The notes under the pieces are model-generated. The model made no database searches, was not told where the DNA came from, and was given only the letters and a program-made list of their open reading frames with translations. Shown in pieces: positions 49,101-58,781 of a DNA stretch of 64,000 bases. Numbering within the stretch: position 1 is the first letter of the stretch; each line of letters opens with the position of its first letter. The DNA comes from an uncultured Collinsella sp. (GTDB taxonomy: Bacteria; Actinomycetota; Coriobacteriia; Coriobacteriales; Coriobacteriaceae): assembly GCA_900541235.1 (NCBI GenBank), contig UQIW01000002.1:62001-126000 (forward strand), written 5' to 3'. The translations under genes were made by a program, and so were the position numbers.

Positions 49101-51404
49101 TCACGGTCGCTGGCATCGCATCGCAAAGCCATTCGCAGCCGGCGTGACGGTAATGTCGCCGTGTTCGATAGTGCACGCGAACACGCCGCCCGCTTCCTTA
49201 ACGGCATCGATGCAGGCATCGGACGGATGGCCGTATCGATTCCCTTCGCCCGCACTCGCGAGGGAAAGCTCGGGCTTCAGGACGTCCAGCAACTCATCAT
49301 CGACTGAAACCTTAGAGCCGTGATGCCCAAGTTTAAGTACGTCGATATCCCCCACCTCCTGCACGAATTCCCGTTCTTGGTCGATCTCGGCATCACCGGT
49401 GAGGAGCATACGCAGGCCCTTGCCTTCCTGAACATATGAGAGCAGCAGGACAAGCGAGTCCTCATTTCCCTCGCCATCCACGGACTCGAATGGCCACATC
49501 ACGCGGGCGCAAAATGAGCCGATATCGACCGTATCCCCACGGCGCACCTGCCGATACTCCACGCCAGGTCGGTTCAATACCTCGGCAGGAGCATCCTCCA
49601 GCGCATCCGCCGCCACGGCAATCGTACCGACCGAAAACTGTTCGAGCACGGCAGGCAGACCACCCCAGTGATCCTCATCCCAATGCGTCACAAAGACGGC
49701 ATCGATATGGTGCACGTTATTGCGAACCAACGCCGCCACCACGCGCTCGTCGAGCCCGCAGTCGACGAGCGCCACTGCGCCGCCCTGGCGAATAATAATC
49801 GCATCGGCCTGGCCCACATCGAGCACCGTCACCGAAGGCGGAGCGAATCGATCCCAGTAGACGTACGGAATCGCAGCCAAGAGCACCAGGCATGCAAGCC
49901 CCACCGCCATAGGACGTGCACGGGGACGCGGCCACCAGACCAGCAGAAACGCCAGCAAACACGGCACTAGGTAAATCCACATGCTATCGGGCGGCACACT
50001 CACGGATGCATCCGGCACGGCGGCAAACAGCTGCTCGAAGAACAGCGCGCAACGGGCGGCAATCATGGGCACAACAAGCGCCCAAGTCCGCAACGGTGCC
50101 ACGAGCGAAAAGGGAACCATCACAATCGACACAGCAAGCAGTACGCTCACCACCGGACCGATGACCGCATTTGCCAGCGGAGCAATGAGCGAGAACGTAC
50201 CGAAGGCGGGAATGGTAATGGGAAGAGTCGCCAGTTGCGAACACAGCGTGACGGAAAGCATGCTGGCGACGCCCGATGGCACACCCAGCTCACCCAAAGC
50301 GAAGGTCCCATAGGGGCAAAAGCACAGAATGGCTAAGACGCTGACACATGAAAGCTGAAAGCCCATCTCGAACAGCACCGTCGGCCGCAGTAGCACAAAG
50401 ATGGACATGGTTGCGAAGAGTGCCGATGCGCCGTGCCGGCGACGCCCCGCGCCGTTTACGACAAGCGTCGCGAACACCATGCAGCACGCGCGCACGGCCG
50501 AGGAAGACGCGCCCGTAAAAGCAGCGTAGCCCACAAGCGTTATCGCCAATATCGCCCGCTGAAGACCACGTGAGCACCGAGTCTTTTGCAATACACCCTC
50601 GATTACAAACCCCACGATAGCCAAATGGCTGCCCGAGACGGCGATTAGATGCGCCGTTCCCGTCACCGAAAACCAGTCGCCCGCCGGCTGGGCGCGCAGC
50701 TCGGCCGAACGACCACAGGCGACACCGGCTATGAGCGCACGCGCCGGGTCGGTCGCAGGCGCGATGGACGCAAGCAGCCCATTTCGCAGCCGAAGCAGCG
50801 GCCCCGGAGAGCACTCGTCGACCGACACAATCCGAACGGCTTTAACCTTGCGCACCTCGCCTCGGAGCACGCGCGATCGTCCATATGCATCGTTCTCAAA
50901 ACGTGAAACGCGACCGATAACACGCGCGTGCGCCCCGACCTTGAGCTCGAGGTCGCACGATAGGCGAACCGTTGCCAAGTTCTTACCGTCCGCACGTGCC
51001 TCGCAGGTATAGGAATACACGTCGTCGTTTATGGATGGATCGCCCTGCACGACAAACTCGAGGCCGCTTGCCGCTCGACCGTCGAGCGCTTTAGAGGCGC
51101 TTAGCGCACCCACAGCCCACCACGCCGAGACGACCGCTCCCGCCACGAGACCGACGGACGCGGCATACAGCCACCGCTTCCAAGGGGCAAGCGGTGCACA
51201 AAATTGAGCCAGCACAACGAATGCCGCCGCCGCAACGGGAATGGCCCATAGCAGCCCGACCGCCGGCGCCTGCTCCCTCAGCAGCACATCAGCGGCCACG
51301 TTGAGCACCAAGGCGCAGCTCATGCACACGCCGGCACACAGGGCCATCGTCCACGGCATCAGGGGCCGCGGAGGCATCACATGCTCGCGCTCGGTCGCAC
51401 TCAT
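49101..51404 (-). CDS. comEC: ComEC/Rec2-type DNA uptake channel
   Basis: A 767-residue membrane protein: N-terminal DUF4131-like region with OB-fold, a central competence domain of about 8-10 helices (VTGTAHLIAVSGSHLAIVGF), and a C-terminal metallo-beta-lactamase-like domain (DAVFVTHWDEDHWGGLPAVL; later LKLGHHGSK). ATG overlaps the comEA stop (ATGA). It forms the transmembrane pore for transforming ssDNA; the C-domain may be the nuclease. Confidence 0.93.
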   Translation of the reverse strand: MSATEREHVMPPRPLMPWTMALCAGVCMSCALVLNVAADVLLREQAPAVGLLWAIPVAAAAFVVLAQFCAPLAPWKRWLYAASVGLVAGAVVSAWWAVGALSASKALDGRAASGLEFVVQGDPSINDDVYSYTCEARADGKNLATVRLSCDLELKVGAHARVIGRVSRFENDAYGRSRVLRGEVRKVKAVRIVSVDECSPGPLLRLRNGLLASIAPATDPARALIAGVACGRSAELRAQPAGDWFSVTGTAHLIAVSGSHLAIVGFVIEGVLQKTRCSRGLQRAILAITLVGYAAFTGASSSAVRACCMVFATLVVNGAGRRRHGASALFATMSIFVLLRPTVLFEMGFQLSCVSVLAILCFCPYGTFALGELGVPSGVASMLSVTLCSQLATLPITIPAFGTFSLIAPLANAVIGPVVSVLLAVSIVMVPFSLVAPLRTWALVVPMIAARCALFFEQLFAAVPDASVSVPPDSMWIYLVPCLLAFLLVWWPRPRARPMAVGLACLVLLAAIPYVYWDRFAPPSVTVLDVGQADAIIIRQGGAVALVDCGLDERVVAALVRNNVHHIDAVFVTHWDEDHWGGLPAVLEQFSVGTIAVAADALEDAPAEVLNRPGVEYRQVRRGDTVDIGSFCARVMWPFESVDGEGNEDSLVLLLSYVQEGKGLRMLLTGDAEIDQEREFVQEVGDIDVLKLGHHGSKVSVDDELLDVLKPELSLASAGEGNRYGHPSDACIDAVKEAGGVFACTIEHGDITVTPAANGFAMRCQRP

Positions 51405-52111
51405 ACGCAGATGCAATCTTTGATTTTGGCAAGCTTCTTCTCGCCGATTCCCGACACACGCATCAGATCGTCAACCGAGGCAAAAGCACCGTTCTTTGTC
51501 CGCTCATCGATAATCGACTGCGCCATGGAGGGACCGATGCCCGAGAGCGTCTGCAGCTCTGCCGAGCTTGCCGTATTAATGTTTACGAGGCCCGTTGCGC
51601 CACTCACGCCCAATGATGCGGAAGCCCCACCATCAACACCGGCTTCCGCAATGGACACCTGCTCCCCTACCGTTGGAACGTGAATCTTCTGTCCATCGAC
51701 GACCTTAGATGCCCGATTGAGCCCCGTAACGTCTGCCTCGGGCGCCAGCCCGCCGGCGGCATCAATCGCCTGAGCCACCCGCGCGCCATCCTTGAGGCGA
51801 TATACACCGGGCGACACAACGGCGCCATCAACATCGACATAGACCTCTGCCGCGGCAGACGCCTTAGACGAAGAGCCTTCGGATGTCTTTCCGCTCGAGG
51901 CATCGCCGGATCCCGGCTCCACTAACGAGCCCGAACCATCAGTGCGCTCAAACGACACGCCGCCAGTACCGCCGCCAAGGTTCGCCATCGCCAAGCCGCT
52001 CGCCATCGCAATGACGACCAGTATCGCCATCACCACTGCCTTGTGACCGAGCAGCTTGTCCGCCCAGCGGTCCATCTTTTTGACCCGTTCGTGTTGTTCG
52101 CGCTGCGCCAT
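51401..52111 (-). CDS. comEA: ComEA-type DNA receptor
   Basis: A 236-residue membrane-anchored DNA-binding protein. One membrane helix (VVMAILVVIAMASGLAMANL) at about 22-41, a Ser/Gly linker, an SLBB domain (VYVDVDGAVVSPGVYRLKDG), and a C-terminal helix-hairpin-helix pair (LVNINTASSAELQTLSGIGP). It delivers DNA to ComEC. Start at 52111 follows GGGAGG. Confidence 0.93.
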   Translation of the reverse strand: MAQREQHERVKKMDRWADKLLGHKAVVMAILVVIAMASGLAMANLGGGTGGVSFERTDGSGSLVEPGSGDASSGKTSEGSSSKASAAAEVYVDVDGAVVSPGVYRLKDGARVAQAIDAAGGLAPEADVTGLNRASKVVDGQKIHVPTVGEQVSIAEAGVDGGASASLGVSGATGLVNINTASSAELQTLSGIGPSMAQSIIDERTKNGAFASVDDLMRVSGIGEKKLAKIKDCICV

Positions 52112-52281
52112 AGCAAAACCTCCCAACACCATCGTGTCAGGAAAAAAGCCCTGCAACAGCCACGCTCCAAAACCGGTTTTAGCGGTCAAACCAAATACCG
52201 ACCAAAACCTTGCACAAATCTGTCCATTTATTCAGGCACACGTCAGCAAATGAACACTTAGCCGCAAAAAGCCCAGATAGC

Positions 52282-52314
52282 AAAAGACCGACGATGCAGG
52301 CGCATCGTCGGTCT
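52282..52314 (-). terminator. Rho-independent terminator of thiI
   Basis: Perfect 13-bp stem AGACCGACGATGC / GCATCGTCGGTCT with a 4-base loop and a short T-tract on the minus strand, 10 bases past the thiI stop. It separates thiI from comEA. Confidence 0.88.
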
Positions 52315-52324
52315 ATGCACAAAT

Positions 52325-53569
52325 TTACTCGTGATCTTGGTAAATCTCACGCGGAGCAAGCTCCGAATGTTTGCGTTTTAAGGTCTTGGGGGCCTTATAC
52401 GTGTTGCTTTCGAAGTCGATGTACTCAGTCTGCTTGAGTAGGCGCTCGATCATCTCCTCGTGATCGAACAACTCCCAGGCCTCATGCACGGCATCGAGTT
52501 TAGCGTGCGTCTCGGGACGACGCGGCATAAACAGCGTGCAGCAGTCGGGAGCGGCCTCGGTCGAGATATCGAACGTACCGATCTCCTCGGCGCGCGCGAT
52601 GATCTCCTGCTTGTCCGAACCGATGAGCGGACGGAACACGGGGATCTTCACGGCCTCGTTAACGGCCATGATATTCTCAAGCGTTTGGGAGGCAACCTGC
52701 CCAAGCGATTCGCCCGTCACGATGGCCTTGGCGCCCTCGATGTGTGCAATGCGCTCGGCAACCGAATACATAATGCGGCGATACATGATCACGCGCAGGT
52801 TGCTGGGACAGGTGACCGAAATCTCACGCTGGCAGTCGCCAAACGGCACCATGTACAGGCGGCCGATCTGGACACCCGGCTCAAGCGCACGGATGATGTC
52901 CTGCACCAAATACTCGCTCGTATCGGGCGTCTGCGGACGACCAGAGAAATGCACCGGCACGCACACCGCGCCGCGACGCGCGAGCATCCAGGTCGCCACC
53001 GGAGAATCGATACCCGACGACAGCAGCGTCACGACCTTGCCGGCAGAACCCACCGGCAGACCGCCCACGCCGCGCTCGGAGCGCGCATACACGTAGACAC
53101 TACCCTGGACCACCAGTACGTGCACCATCGCATCGGGGTCGTGCATTTGAACCTTTTTATCGGGGAAGGCCTCACACAGCACCTCGCCCACCTGACGATT
53201 GATGTCAATCGAGGTGAGCTCATAGTCAGTATTGGAGCGCTTGGCGTGCACCTTAAACGAATCGAAGGAACCAAACTCGCGCAGCGCCTTCACGGCGGCG
53301 GCACAGTACTCCTGAGGGTCGCGATTGGTGTGATACGCCAAAGACACACGGGCAACGCCGGGAACGGTGCGGATGACACGCGCCGCCTCATCGGCCTGAT
53401 GCTCGTTAAAGGTCACGAGGATATAACCGGAAATTCGAGACACGGCATTCACGGAAAAGGCGGCCAAGGCCGCCTTGATGTTATCCATGAGGATATGCTC
53501 AAAATGTGCGCGGTTCTTACCCTTCAGTCCAACCTCGTGATAGTGGACCAGGCAGACGCGAGCCGCCAT
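52325..53569 (-). CDS. thiI: tRNA 4-thiouridine synthase ThiI
   Basis: A 414-residue enzyme: ferredoxin-like plus THUMP domains at 1-165, then a PP-loop ATPase (LLSSGIDSPVATWML) that adenylates U8. No C-terminal rhodanese is present, so the thiazole-related rhodanese step needs another protein. It starts right after the rpoZ stop. Confidence 0.94.
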   Translation of the reverse strand: MAARVCLVHYHEVGLKGKNRAHFEHILMDNIKAALAAFSVNAVSRISGYILVTFNEHQADEAARVIRTVPGVARVSLAYHTNRDPQEYCAAAVKALREFGSFDSFKVHAKRSNTDYELTSIDINRQVGEVLCEAFPDKKVQMHDPDAMVHVLVVQGSVYVYARSERGVGGLPVGSAGKVVTLLSSGIDSPVATWMLARRGAVCVPVHFSGRPQTPDTSEYLVQDIIRALEPGVQIGRLYMVPFGDCQREISVTCPSNLRVIMYRRIMYSVAERIAHIEGAKAIVTGESLGQVASQTLENIMAVNEAVKIPVFRPLIGSDKQEIIARAEEIGTFDISTEAAPDCCTLFMPRRPETHAKLDAVHEAWELFDHEEMIERLLKQTEYIDFESNTYKAPKTLKRKHSELAPREIYQDHE

Positions 53570-53851
53570 TTAGGCTTCAGCAACCTTGTGGCCGAGCGCC
53601 TTCTCGTAACGGGCCTCGTCGTAAGAGATGTCGCCGTCGACAATCTCGTCCATAGCCATCGAGATGGTATCGGCACCGGAAAGCCCGATGGTGATGTCAT
53701 CGACATCCTGGACGGCAAGCACACGGTTGTGCTGGCCACGCAGCATGCTATTGATGTCGCAGGCGCGCTTGGAGGCAAGCGAAGCGAGCAGGAAGCGGTT
53801 GTGATCGGTCTTCTCCAGAAGATCGTCAATGCAAGGCTTTACAACGGACAC
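53570..53851 (-). CDS. rpoZ: RNA polymerase omega subunit
   Basis: A 93-residue omega with the MSVVKPCIDDLLEKTDHNRF N-terminus and the ASKRACDIN helix. It lies between gmk and thiI. gmk-rpoZ adjacency is conserved in many bacteria. Confidence 0.92.
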   Translation of the reverse strand: MSVVKPCIDDLLEKTDHNRFLLASLASKRACDINSMLRGQHNRVLAVQDVDDITIGLSGADTISMAMDEIVDGDISYDEARYEKALGHKVAEA

Positions 53852-53856
53852 GGACC

Positions 53857-54426
53857 TCAGATCCTTTCATGCATATCGAGAACGCGAACGAGCTCATCGG
53901 TCGCGCGGTCGAGATCGTCATTAACCACGACGTCGTCGTAGCGGTCGGCAAGGGCAAGCTCATCGGCGGCGTTTGCCATACGCAGCTCAATCGTCTCGGG
54001 CGTCTCGGTACCGCGACCGACTAGACGCTCGCGAAGCACCTCAAGCGAAGGCGGCTTGATAAAGATCAGCACGGCCTCGGGGAAACGCTCCTTGACCTGC
54101 AGGGCTCCCTGGACATCGATCTCCAAGATCAGAGACGAGCCAGAGGCGAGCTTGGATGTGACCTCGCTCACCAAGGTGCCGTAGCAGTTACCGTGGACCT
54201 CGGCCCACTCAACAAACTCACCGTTTGCCACGCGGCGGTCGAACTCCTCGCGCGTCAGGAAAAAGTAGTTGACGCCGTCGACCTCACCTTTACGTGGTGC
54301 TCGCGTGGTAGCCGAAACCGTCAGGCCCAGGTTCGAGCGGCGCTCGCGCACACGAGTGACGAGCGTGCCCTTGCCTGCGCCTGACGGTCCAGAAATCACA
54401 AAGAGCTTGGAATCCTGAGCGCTCAC
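53857..54426 (-). CDS. gmk: Guanylate kinase
   Basis: A 189-residue kinase converting GMP to GDP. P-loop ISGPSGAGKGTL, GMP-binding TTRAPRKGEVDGVNYFFL and EWAEVHGNCYGT are all present. It lies 5 bp from rpoZ and abuts mihF, so the three are co-transcribed. Confidence 0.96.
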   Translation of the reverse strand: MSAQDSKLFVISGPSGAGKGTLVTRVRERRSNLGLTVSATTRAPRKGEVDGVNYFFLTREEFDRRVANGEFVEWAEVHGNCYGTLVSEVTSKLASGSSLILEIDVQGALQVKERFPEAVLIFIKPPSLEVLRERLVGRGTETPETIELRMANAADELALADRYDDVVVNDDLDRATDELVRVLDMHERI

Positions 54427-54735
54427 TTATTTGGTCAGCTGCTCGAGGAGCTGCTCGCGCTGACGGACGCCGAGGCCCTGGACGCGACGGGTAGCGGAGA
54501 TACCGAGCTCCTCCATGATCTTGGCGGCCTTGGCCTTGCCATAACCAGGGAGAGACTCGATGAGGGTGGAAACCTTCATGCGGGAAGCGATGGGGTCATC
54601 GGAGTTGAGCACGGACTCGAGGGACTTCTCGCCCTTCTTGATCTGCTCGCGAAGCTCAGCGCGGGCATGACGTGCGGCAGCAGCCTTCTCAAGAGCCTGC
54701 TTGCGCTGCTCGTCGGTAAGCTGAGGGAGTGCCAT
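54427..54735 (-). CDS. mihF: Actinobacterial integration host factor (mIHF)
   Basis: A 102-residue DNA-binding protein. LPQLTDEQRKQALEKAAAAR and IESLPGYGKAKAAKIMEELG (helix-two-turn-helix) followed by TRRVQGLGVRQREQLL are typical. The long N-terminal helix is normal. Start at 54735. This gene next to gmk is characteristic of Actinobacteria and supports the phylum call. mIHF is used by many phage integrases as a host factor. Confidence 0.94.
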   Translation of the reverse strand: MALPQLTDEQRKQALEKAAAARHARAELREQIKKGEKSLESVLNSDDPIASRMKVSTLIESLPGYGKAKAAKIMEELGISATRRVQGLGVRQREQLLEQLTK

Positions 54736-54779
54736 TCGTACCTCCAAATAGTTGGGTTATTTCTGATTCAATAATTGGC

Positions 54780-54785
54780 ATTTTA
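54780..54785 (-). promoter_or_regulatory. Candidate -10 for mihF operon
   Basis: On the minus strand TAAAAT lies 45 bases before the mihF start, downstream of a GTACGTTCTACGT near-palindrome (54787-54799). The -35 is not clear, so the promoter call is weak. Confidence 0.3.
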
Positions 54786-54871
54786 GCACGTAGAACGTAC
54801 AAAATGCCCAATCGCGGGTCCATAGGTTAGACGATACCCGCAAAAAGTGCAATATACTGCGCCCAAAGTTA

Positions 54872-54929
54872 AGCCCCTGACCTGCGATTCCACACAAAGG
54901 ATGGGAAAGTTTACGCAGGCACAGGGGCT
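54872..54929. terminator. Long hairpin between pyrF and mihF
   Basis: AGCCCCTG-a-CCTGCG pairs with CGCAGG-ca-CAGGGGCT across a 27-base loop. It begins 46 bp after the pyrF stop. T-tract is weak on both strands (CTTAACTTT minus, CTATTTTG plus), so it may be a pyrF terminator or another structured RNA. Nothing else is seen in this 239-bp gap besides the mihF promoter region. Confidence 0.4.
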
Positions 54930-54974
54930 ATTTTGTGCTAATGAGACCCAAAAGTGGTGACTTAGGGGAATCTT

Positions 54975-55691
54975 TTACGCGACGTTTTCGACCAGCTCGG
55001 CGACGATAGCGTCAAAGGCGGCAACCGGATCGTCGGCACCGGTGATGGGACGGCCCACCACAATGTGGCTGGCGCCACGCTCGATAGCCTGGGAAGGCGT
55101 CGCCACGCGGGACTGGTCACCAAGGGCGGCACCCACCGGACGCACGCCCGGAGTCACGATCAGGGCATCGGGACCCAGCAGCTCACGCATGTCGTGAGCC
55201 TCCATCGGCGAGCACACGATGCCATCGATGCCGTTGGCCTGAGCGAGCTTTGCCAGGCGGGCGGCCTCCTCGGCCACGGGCGACTCGACGCCAATCTCGC
55301 TCAAGGCATCCTGATTCATGCTCGTAAGAACGGTGATGGCGACGAGCTTAGCGCGGTCCTCGCGCGCCTCCTCGGCACCCTCGCGGCAGGCAGCGAGCAT
55401 GGCGCCCGAACCCAAACCGTGGACCGAAAGCAGATCGGCACCGGCAAGCGAGGCCGAGCGGGCGGCACCGCGAACCTGATGCGGAATATCATGGAACTTG
55501 AGGTCGAGGAAGACCTTAAAGCCCAGGTCCTTGAACGTCTTGACGATCTCGGGGCCCTCGGCGTAATAGAGCGTCATGCCCACCTTGAGCCAAGCGGCAT
55601 GACCAGAAAGCTCGTGGGCGAGCTCGAGCGCACGCTCACGGTCGCAGTCGAGGGCGACGATAACGCGGTCGCGGGCGTCGGTCTCTAGCAT
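54975..55691 (-). CDS. pyrF: Orotidine 5'-phosphate decarboxylase
   Basis: A 238-residue enzyme for the last step of UMP synthesis. VIVALDCDRERALELAHEL and the catalytic DLKFHDIP are present; the C-terminal APGVRP-like TPGVRPVGAALGDQ binds phosphate. It overlaps the pyrD end by 7 bases. End of the pyrK-pyrD-pyrF block. Confidence 0.95.
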   Translation of the reverse strand: MLETDARDRVIVALDCDRERALELAHELSGHAAWLKVGMTLYYAEGPEIVKTFKDLGFKVFLDLKFHDIPHQVRGAARSASLAGADLLSVHGLGSGAMLAACREGAEEAREDRAKLVAITVLTSMNQDALSEIGVESPVAEEAARLAKLAQANGIDGIVCSPMEAHDMRELLGPDALIVTPGVRPVGAALGDQSRVATPSQAIERGASHIVVGRPITGADDPVAAFDAIVAELVENVA

Positions 55692-56608
55692 TCGAAAGCA
55701 CCTACCAGCTCGTTGATGTCCTTCACGCCCTGGGACTCCGCCCAGGCCTCGAGCTCGTGCGCGATCTTAATTGAGGCGCACGGATCGACGAAATTGGCCA
55801 TGCCGACCGACACGCAGGTGGCGCCGGCCAGGATAAACTCGGCCGCATCCTCGCCCGTCATGACGCCGCCGACACCGTTGATGGGGATATCGACGGCCTG
55901 GGCGACCTCCCAGACCATGCGAACGGCGATGTGGTGGCACAGCGGACCCGAAAGGCCGCCCTTGGGCTTGGCCACACGGGACTTGCGGGTATGAACGTCG
56001 ATGGCCATGCCCTGGATGGAGTTGATGACCGAAAGGCCGTCGGCTCCCGCGGCCTCGAGAGCCTTGGCGATCTCGGCGACGTTGACCGGCGCCATCTTTA
56101 CGAACAGCGGCTTATCGGTCACCTTGCGGCAGGCAGCCATAACGGCAGAGGCGCCCTCGGGCGAGGAGCCCATGGCGGCACCGCCGGCAGCAATATTGGG
56201 GCAGCTCACGTTGATCTCGTAGCCGGCAGCCCAGGGGCACAGCTCGACATACATCTCGAGCGCGCGGACAAACTCCTCGACGGAATGACCGGCAACCTGG
56301 CAGATGACCTGGCAACCGTCCTTGGAAAGCTGCTCGAGCCACGGACCGGACTCGCGAGCAAAGGCGGCCACGCCGGGGTTCTGAAGGCCCACGGAGTTGA
56401 TCATGCCGCCCGGGATCTCGGCCATACGGGGCGCGGGGTTGCCGGGCCAGGGCTCGGCAGCACAACCCTTGGTGGTGATGGCGCCCAGCTGGGAGACATC
56501 AAAGAAGTTCTGGAACTGCCAGCCGTAGCCAAAGGTACCGGCTGCGGTGTTGATGGGGTTCTGCATCTTGACGCCGCCGAAATCGACGGCCATGTTCACG
56601 GTACCCAC
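55685..56608 (-). CDS. pyrD: Dihydroorotate dehydrogenase B, catalytic subunit
   Basis: A 307-residue FMN enzyme of the class 1B type, partner of PyrK. NPINTAAGTFGYG, INVSCPN and NGVGGVMTGEDA motifs are visible. Class 1B uses a Cys base, present in NVSCPN. Start: GTG at 56608 overlaps the pyrK stop (TAGTG) after a GGTGG site; GTG at 56599 or ATG at 56593 are alternatives. It oxidises dihydroorotate to orotate. Confidence 0.93.
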   Translation of the reverse strand: MGTVNMAVDFGGVKMQNPINTAAGTFGYGWQFQNFFDVSQLGAITTKGCAAEPWPGNPAPRMAEIPGGMINSVGLQNPGVAAFARESGPWLEQLSKDGCQVICQVAGHSVEEFVRALEMYVELCPWAAGYEINVSCPNIAAGGAAMGSSPEGASAVMAACRKVTDKPLFVKMAPVNVAEIAKALEAAGADGLSVINSIQGMAIDVHTRKSRVAKPKGGLSGPLCHHIAVRMVWEVAQAVDIPINGVGGVMTGEDAAEFILAGATCVSVGMANFVDPCASIKIAHELEAWAESQGVKDINELVGAFEC

Positions 56609-57399
56609 TAGAAGACCACCACCTTGGAAGCATCGAACACGGGGCCGCACATGCAGGCGCCCTTCATACCATCGACCGTCTCGACATTGCAGGTGTTGCA
56701 GGCGCCAAAGCCACAGCTCATCATGCGCTCGAGCGACACCTCGCAGTACGCACCGGCCTCGGCGGCAGCGGCGGCGACCTTCTTCATCATGACGGCGGGG
56801 CCGCAGCTGGCGACGTAGTCGTAACCGCCCTCGCCGAGCAGCTCAGCGGCAGGATCGGTGCAGAAGCCGTGCGTGCCGAGCGAGCCGTCGTCGGTGCACA
56901 CGTTGACCGTATCGCACAGCGAGCGGAACTCATCGATGCCCACGGCCTTGGACGCAGTGCCAAAGCCCAGGCACACGTCGACGGCCACACCCTGCTCGGC
57001 AAGCTTACCGGCAAGGCACAGCACGGGCGGAACACCGATGCCGCCGGCGACAAGCAATGCCTTCCTGGTGCCCTCGGGTACCAGCCAGCCGCGGCCGCCA
57101 GGGCCCAGCAGGTTGGACTTGGAACCGGGGCCCATCTGCGACAGGCGACGGGTGTCGTCGCCCACGACGGCGTACCACAGCTCGACGGTGCCGGCTTCGG
57201 CGTCGGCGCGATAGTAGCTCAGGGGCACGCGAAGCAGCGAGGACGCATCGCCGGGTACGGCAATGTTCACAAACTGACCGGGCTTGAGCGCACTTGCAAG
57301 CTTGGGGGCCGAGATGACGAGCGAGAAGATGCCGTCGGCGATCTCCTGGTTCGATACGACCTCGAAGTCGTGCATGCGTGCAGTGGAAGGTGTGGGCAT
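56608..57399 (-). CDS. pyrK: Dihydroorotate dehydrogenase electron transfer subunit
   Basis: A 263-residue iron-sulfur flavoprotein. FAD domain (LRVPLSYYRADA), NAD domain (LLVAGGIGVPPVL) and a C-terminal 2Fe-2S cluster with CGFGACNTCN and later CMCGP. It passes electrons from PyrD to NAD. GGATTGGAGCG precedes its ATG. Confidence 0.94.
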   Translation of the reverse strand: MPTPSTARMHDFEVVSNQEIADGIFSLVISAPKLASALKPGQFVNIAVPGDASSLLRVPLSYYRADAEAGTVELWYAVVGDDTRRLSQMGPGSKSNLLGPGGRGWLVPEGTRKALLVAGGIGVPPVLCLAGKLAEQGVAVDVCLGFGTASKAVGIDEFRSLCDTVNVCTDDGSLGTHGFCTDPAAELLGEGGYDYVASCGPAVMMKKVAAAAAEAGAYCEVSLERMMSCGFGACNTCNVETVDGMKGACMCGPVFDASKVVVF

Positions 57400-57446
57400 A
57401 GACGCTCCAATCCCCCATGCGGATGCATGGTCAAAACGAACAGAAA

Positions 57447-57471
57447 GCGCGGCACCGCAAGGGCACCGCGC
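57447..57471 (-). terminator. Hairpin between pyrC and pyrK
   Basis: GCGCGGTGCC-cttgc-GGTGCCGCGC (two G-U pairs) is followed by TTTCTGTTCGTTTT on the minus strand, 21 bases after the pyrC stop. It probably reduces transcription into pyrK, separating pyrR-B-C from pyrK-D-F. Confidence 0.65.
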
Positions 57472-57491
57472 ACAAAAGCGATAAGGCTATG

Positions 57492-58781
57492 CTAGCAGAT
57501 GCAGCCGTCGGCGAGCGTCTGCTTACCGCCGACAAACACATCGGTGGCACGACCGGTGAGCGTGCGGCCGGCGAAACCGGAGTTCTCGGCACGCGACTCG
57601 TAGCCGTCCTCGCCGACCGTCCAGGTTGCGGCGGGGTCGAACACGGTCAGGTCGGCAACGGAGCCCGCCTTGACCTGAACCTGGTCGAGGCCCAGGATCT
57701 CACGCGGCTTGATGGCCATGAGCTCGACCATACGGCCCATGCTCATCTTGCCCGTGTTGACCAGCTCGGTGAGCACGAGCGACAGCGAGGTCTCGAGACC
57801 GATCATGCCAAAGGGCGCAAGCTCGAACTCGCGGGCCTTCTCCCACGGGGTGTGGGGAGCGTGATCGGTGACGATAACGTCGACGGTGCCGTCGATGACG
57901 CCCTGACGGATGGCCTCGGCGTCCTCGTCGGTGCGCAGCGGCGGATTGACCTTGAGCGAGGTGTTGTAGGTCTCGTCCAGGTCGTTCTCGGTCAGGAACA
58001 TGTGATGCGGGGTGGCCTCGCAGGTAACCTGAACGCCAGCGGCCTTACCGGCACGCACGATCTCCAGGCCATGGGCGGTGGAGATGTGCTGGATGTGCAG
58101 CTTGGCACCGGTCAGCTTGGCGATCTCGATGTCGCGGGCGATCTGGAGCTCCTCGCCGGCAGCCGGCCAGCCCTCGAGAGCCAGACGGGTCGAGACCTTG
58201 CCCTCGTTGATCTGGCCGTGGCCGACCAGGTCCTCGTCCTGGCAGTGGCTCATAAAGACCTTGCCGAACATCTTGCCGTAGTCCATGCAGCGACGGAGCA
58301 TGCCCGCACTCTGCACGCCGCGACCGTCGTCGGTGAAGGCGACGGCGCCGTGGGCGACCATATCGCCCATCTCGGACATGGCCTCGCCCTTAAGACCGCG
58401 GGTCATGGCGCCCGACGGATAGACGCGGCAGTGACCGACCTCGGCAGCGCGGGACTTGACGAACTCCACGACGGTGCCGTTATCGGTGACGGGATCGGTG
58501 TTGGGCATGGCGCACACGCCGGTGAAGCCGCCCTTGGCAGCTGCGCGGGTGCCGCTCTCGATGTCCTCTTTGACCTCATAGCCGGGCTCGCGAAGGTGAA
58601 CGTGCATATCCACCAGGCCGGGGACGAGGTACTTGCCGGAAAGGTCGCGGACCTCGGCTCCCTCGACGGCGAGATTCTCGCCGACCTCGGCGATCTTATC
58701 GCCGTCAATCAGGACGTCAACGACACCGTCAAGCTCGACAGACGGGTCGACGACGTGGGCATTCTTAAGAAGCAAGGCCAT
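57492..58781 (-). CDS. pyrC: Dihydroorotase
   Basis: A 429-residue zinc amidohydrolase, class I. HVHLREPG (metal His-x-His), the usual Asp/His sites HCQDEDLVG, HISTAHG and TDHAPHT are present. Start at 58781 (MALLLKNAH) overlaps the pyrB end by 17 bases; a longer frame reads through pyrB and is rejected. It closes carbamoyl aspartate to dihydroorotate. Confidence 0.95.
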   Translation of the reverse strand: MALLLKNAHVVDPSVELDGVVDVLIDGDKIAEVGENLAVEGAEVRDLSGKYLVPGLVDMHVHLREPGYEVKEDIESGTRAAAKGGFTGVCAMPNTDPVTDNGTVVEFVKSRAAEVGHCRVYPSGAMTRGLKGEAMSEMGDMVAHGAVAFTDDGRGVQSAGMLRRCMDYGKMFGKVFMSHCQDEDLVGHGQINEGKVSTRLALEGWPAAGEELQIARDIEIAKLTGAKLHIQHISTAHGLEIVRAGKAAGVQVTCEATPHHMFLTENDLDETYNTSLKVNPPLRTDEDAEAIRQGVIDGTVDVIVTDHAPHTPWEKAREFELAPFGMIGLETSLSLVLTELVNTGKMSMGRMVELMAIKPREILGLDQVQVKAGSVADLTVFDPAATWTVGEDGYESRAENSGFAGRTLTGRATDVFVGGKQTLADGCIC

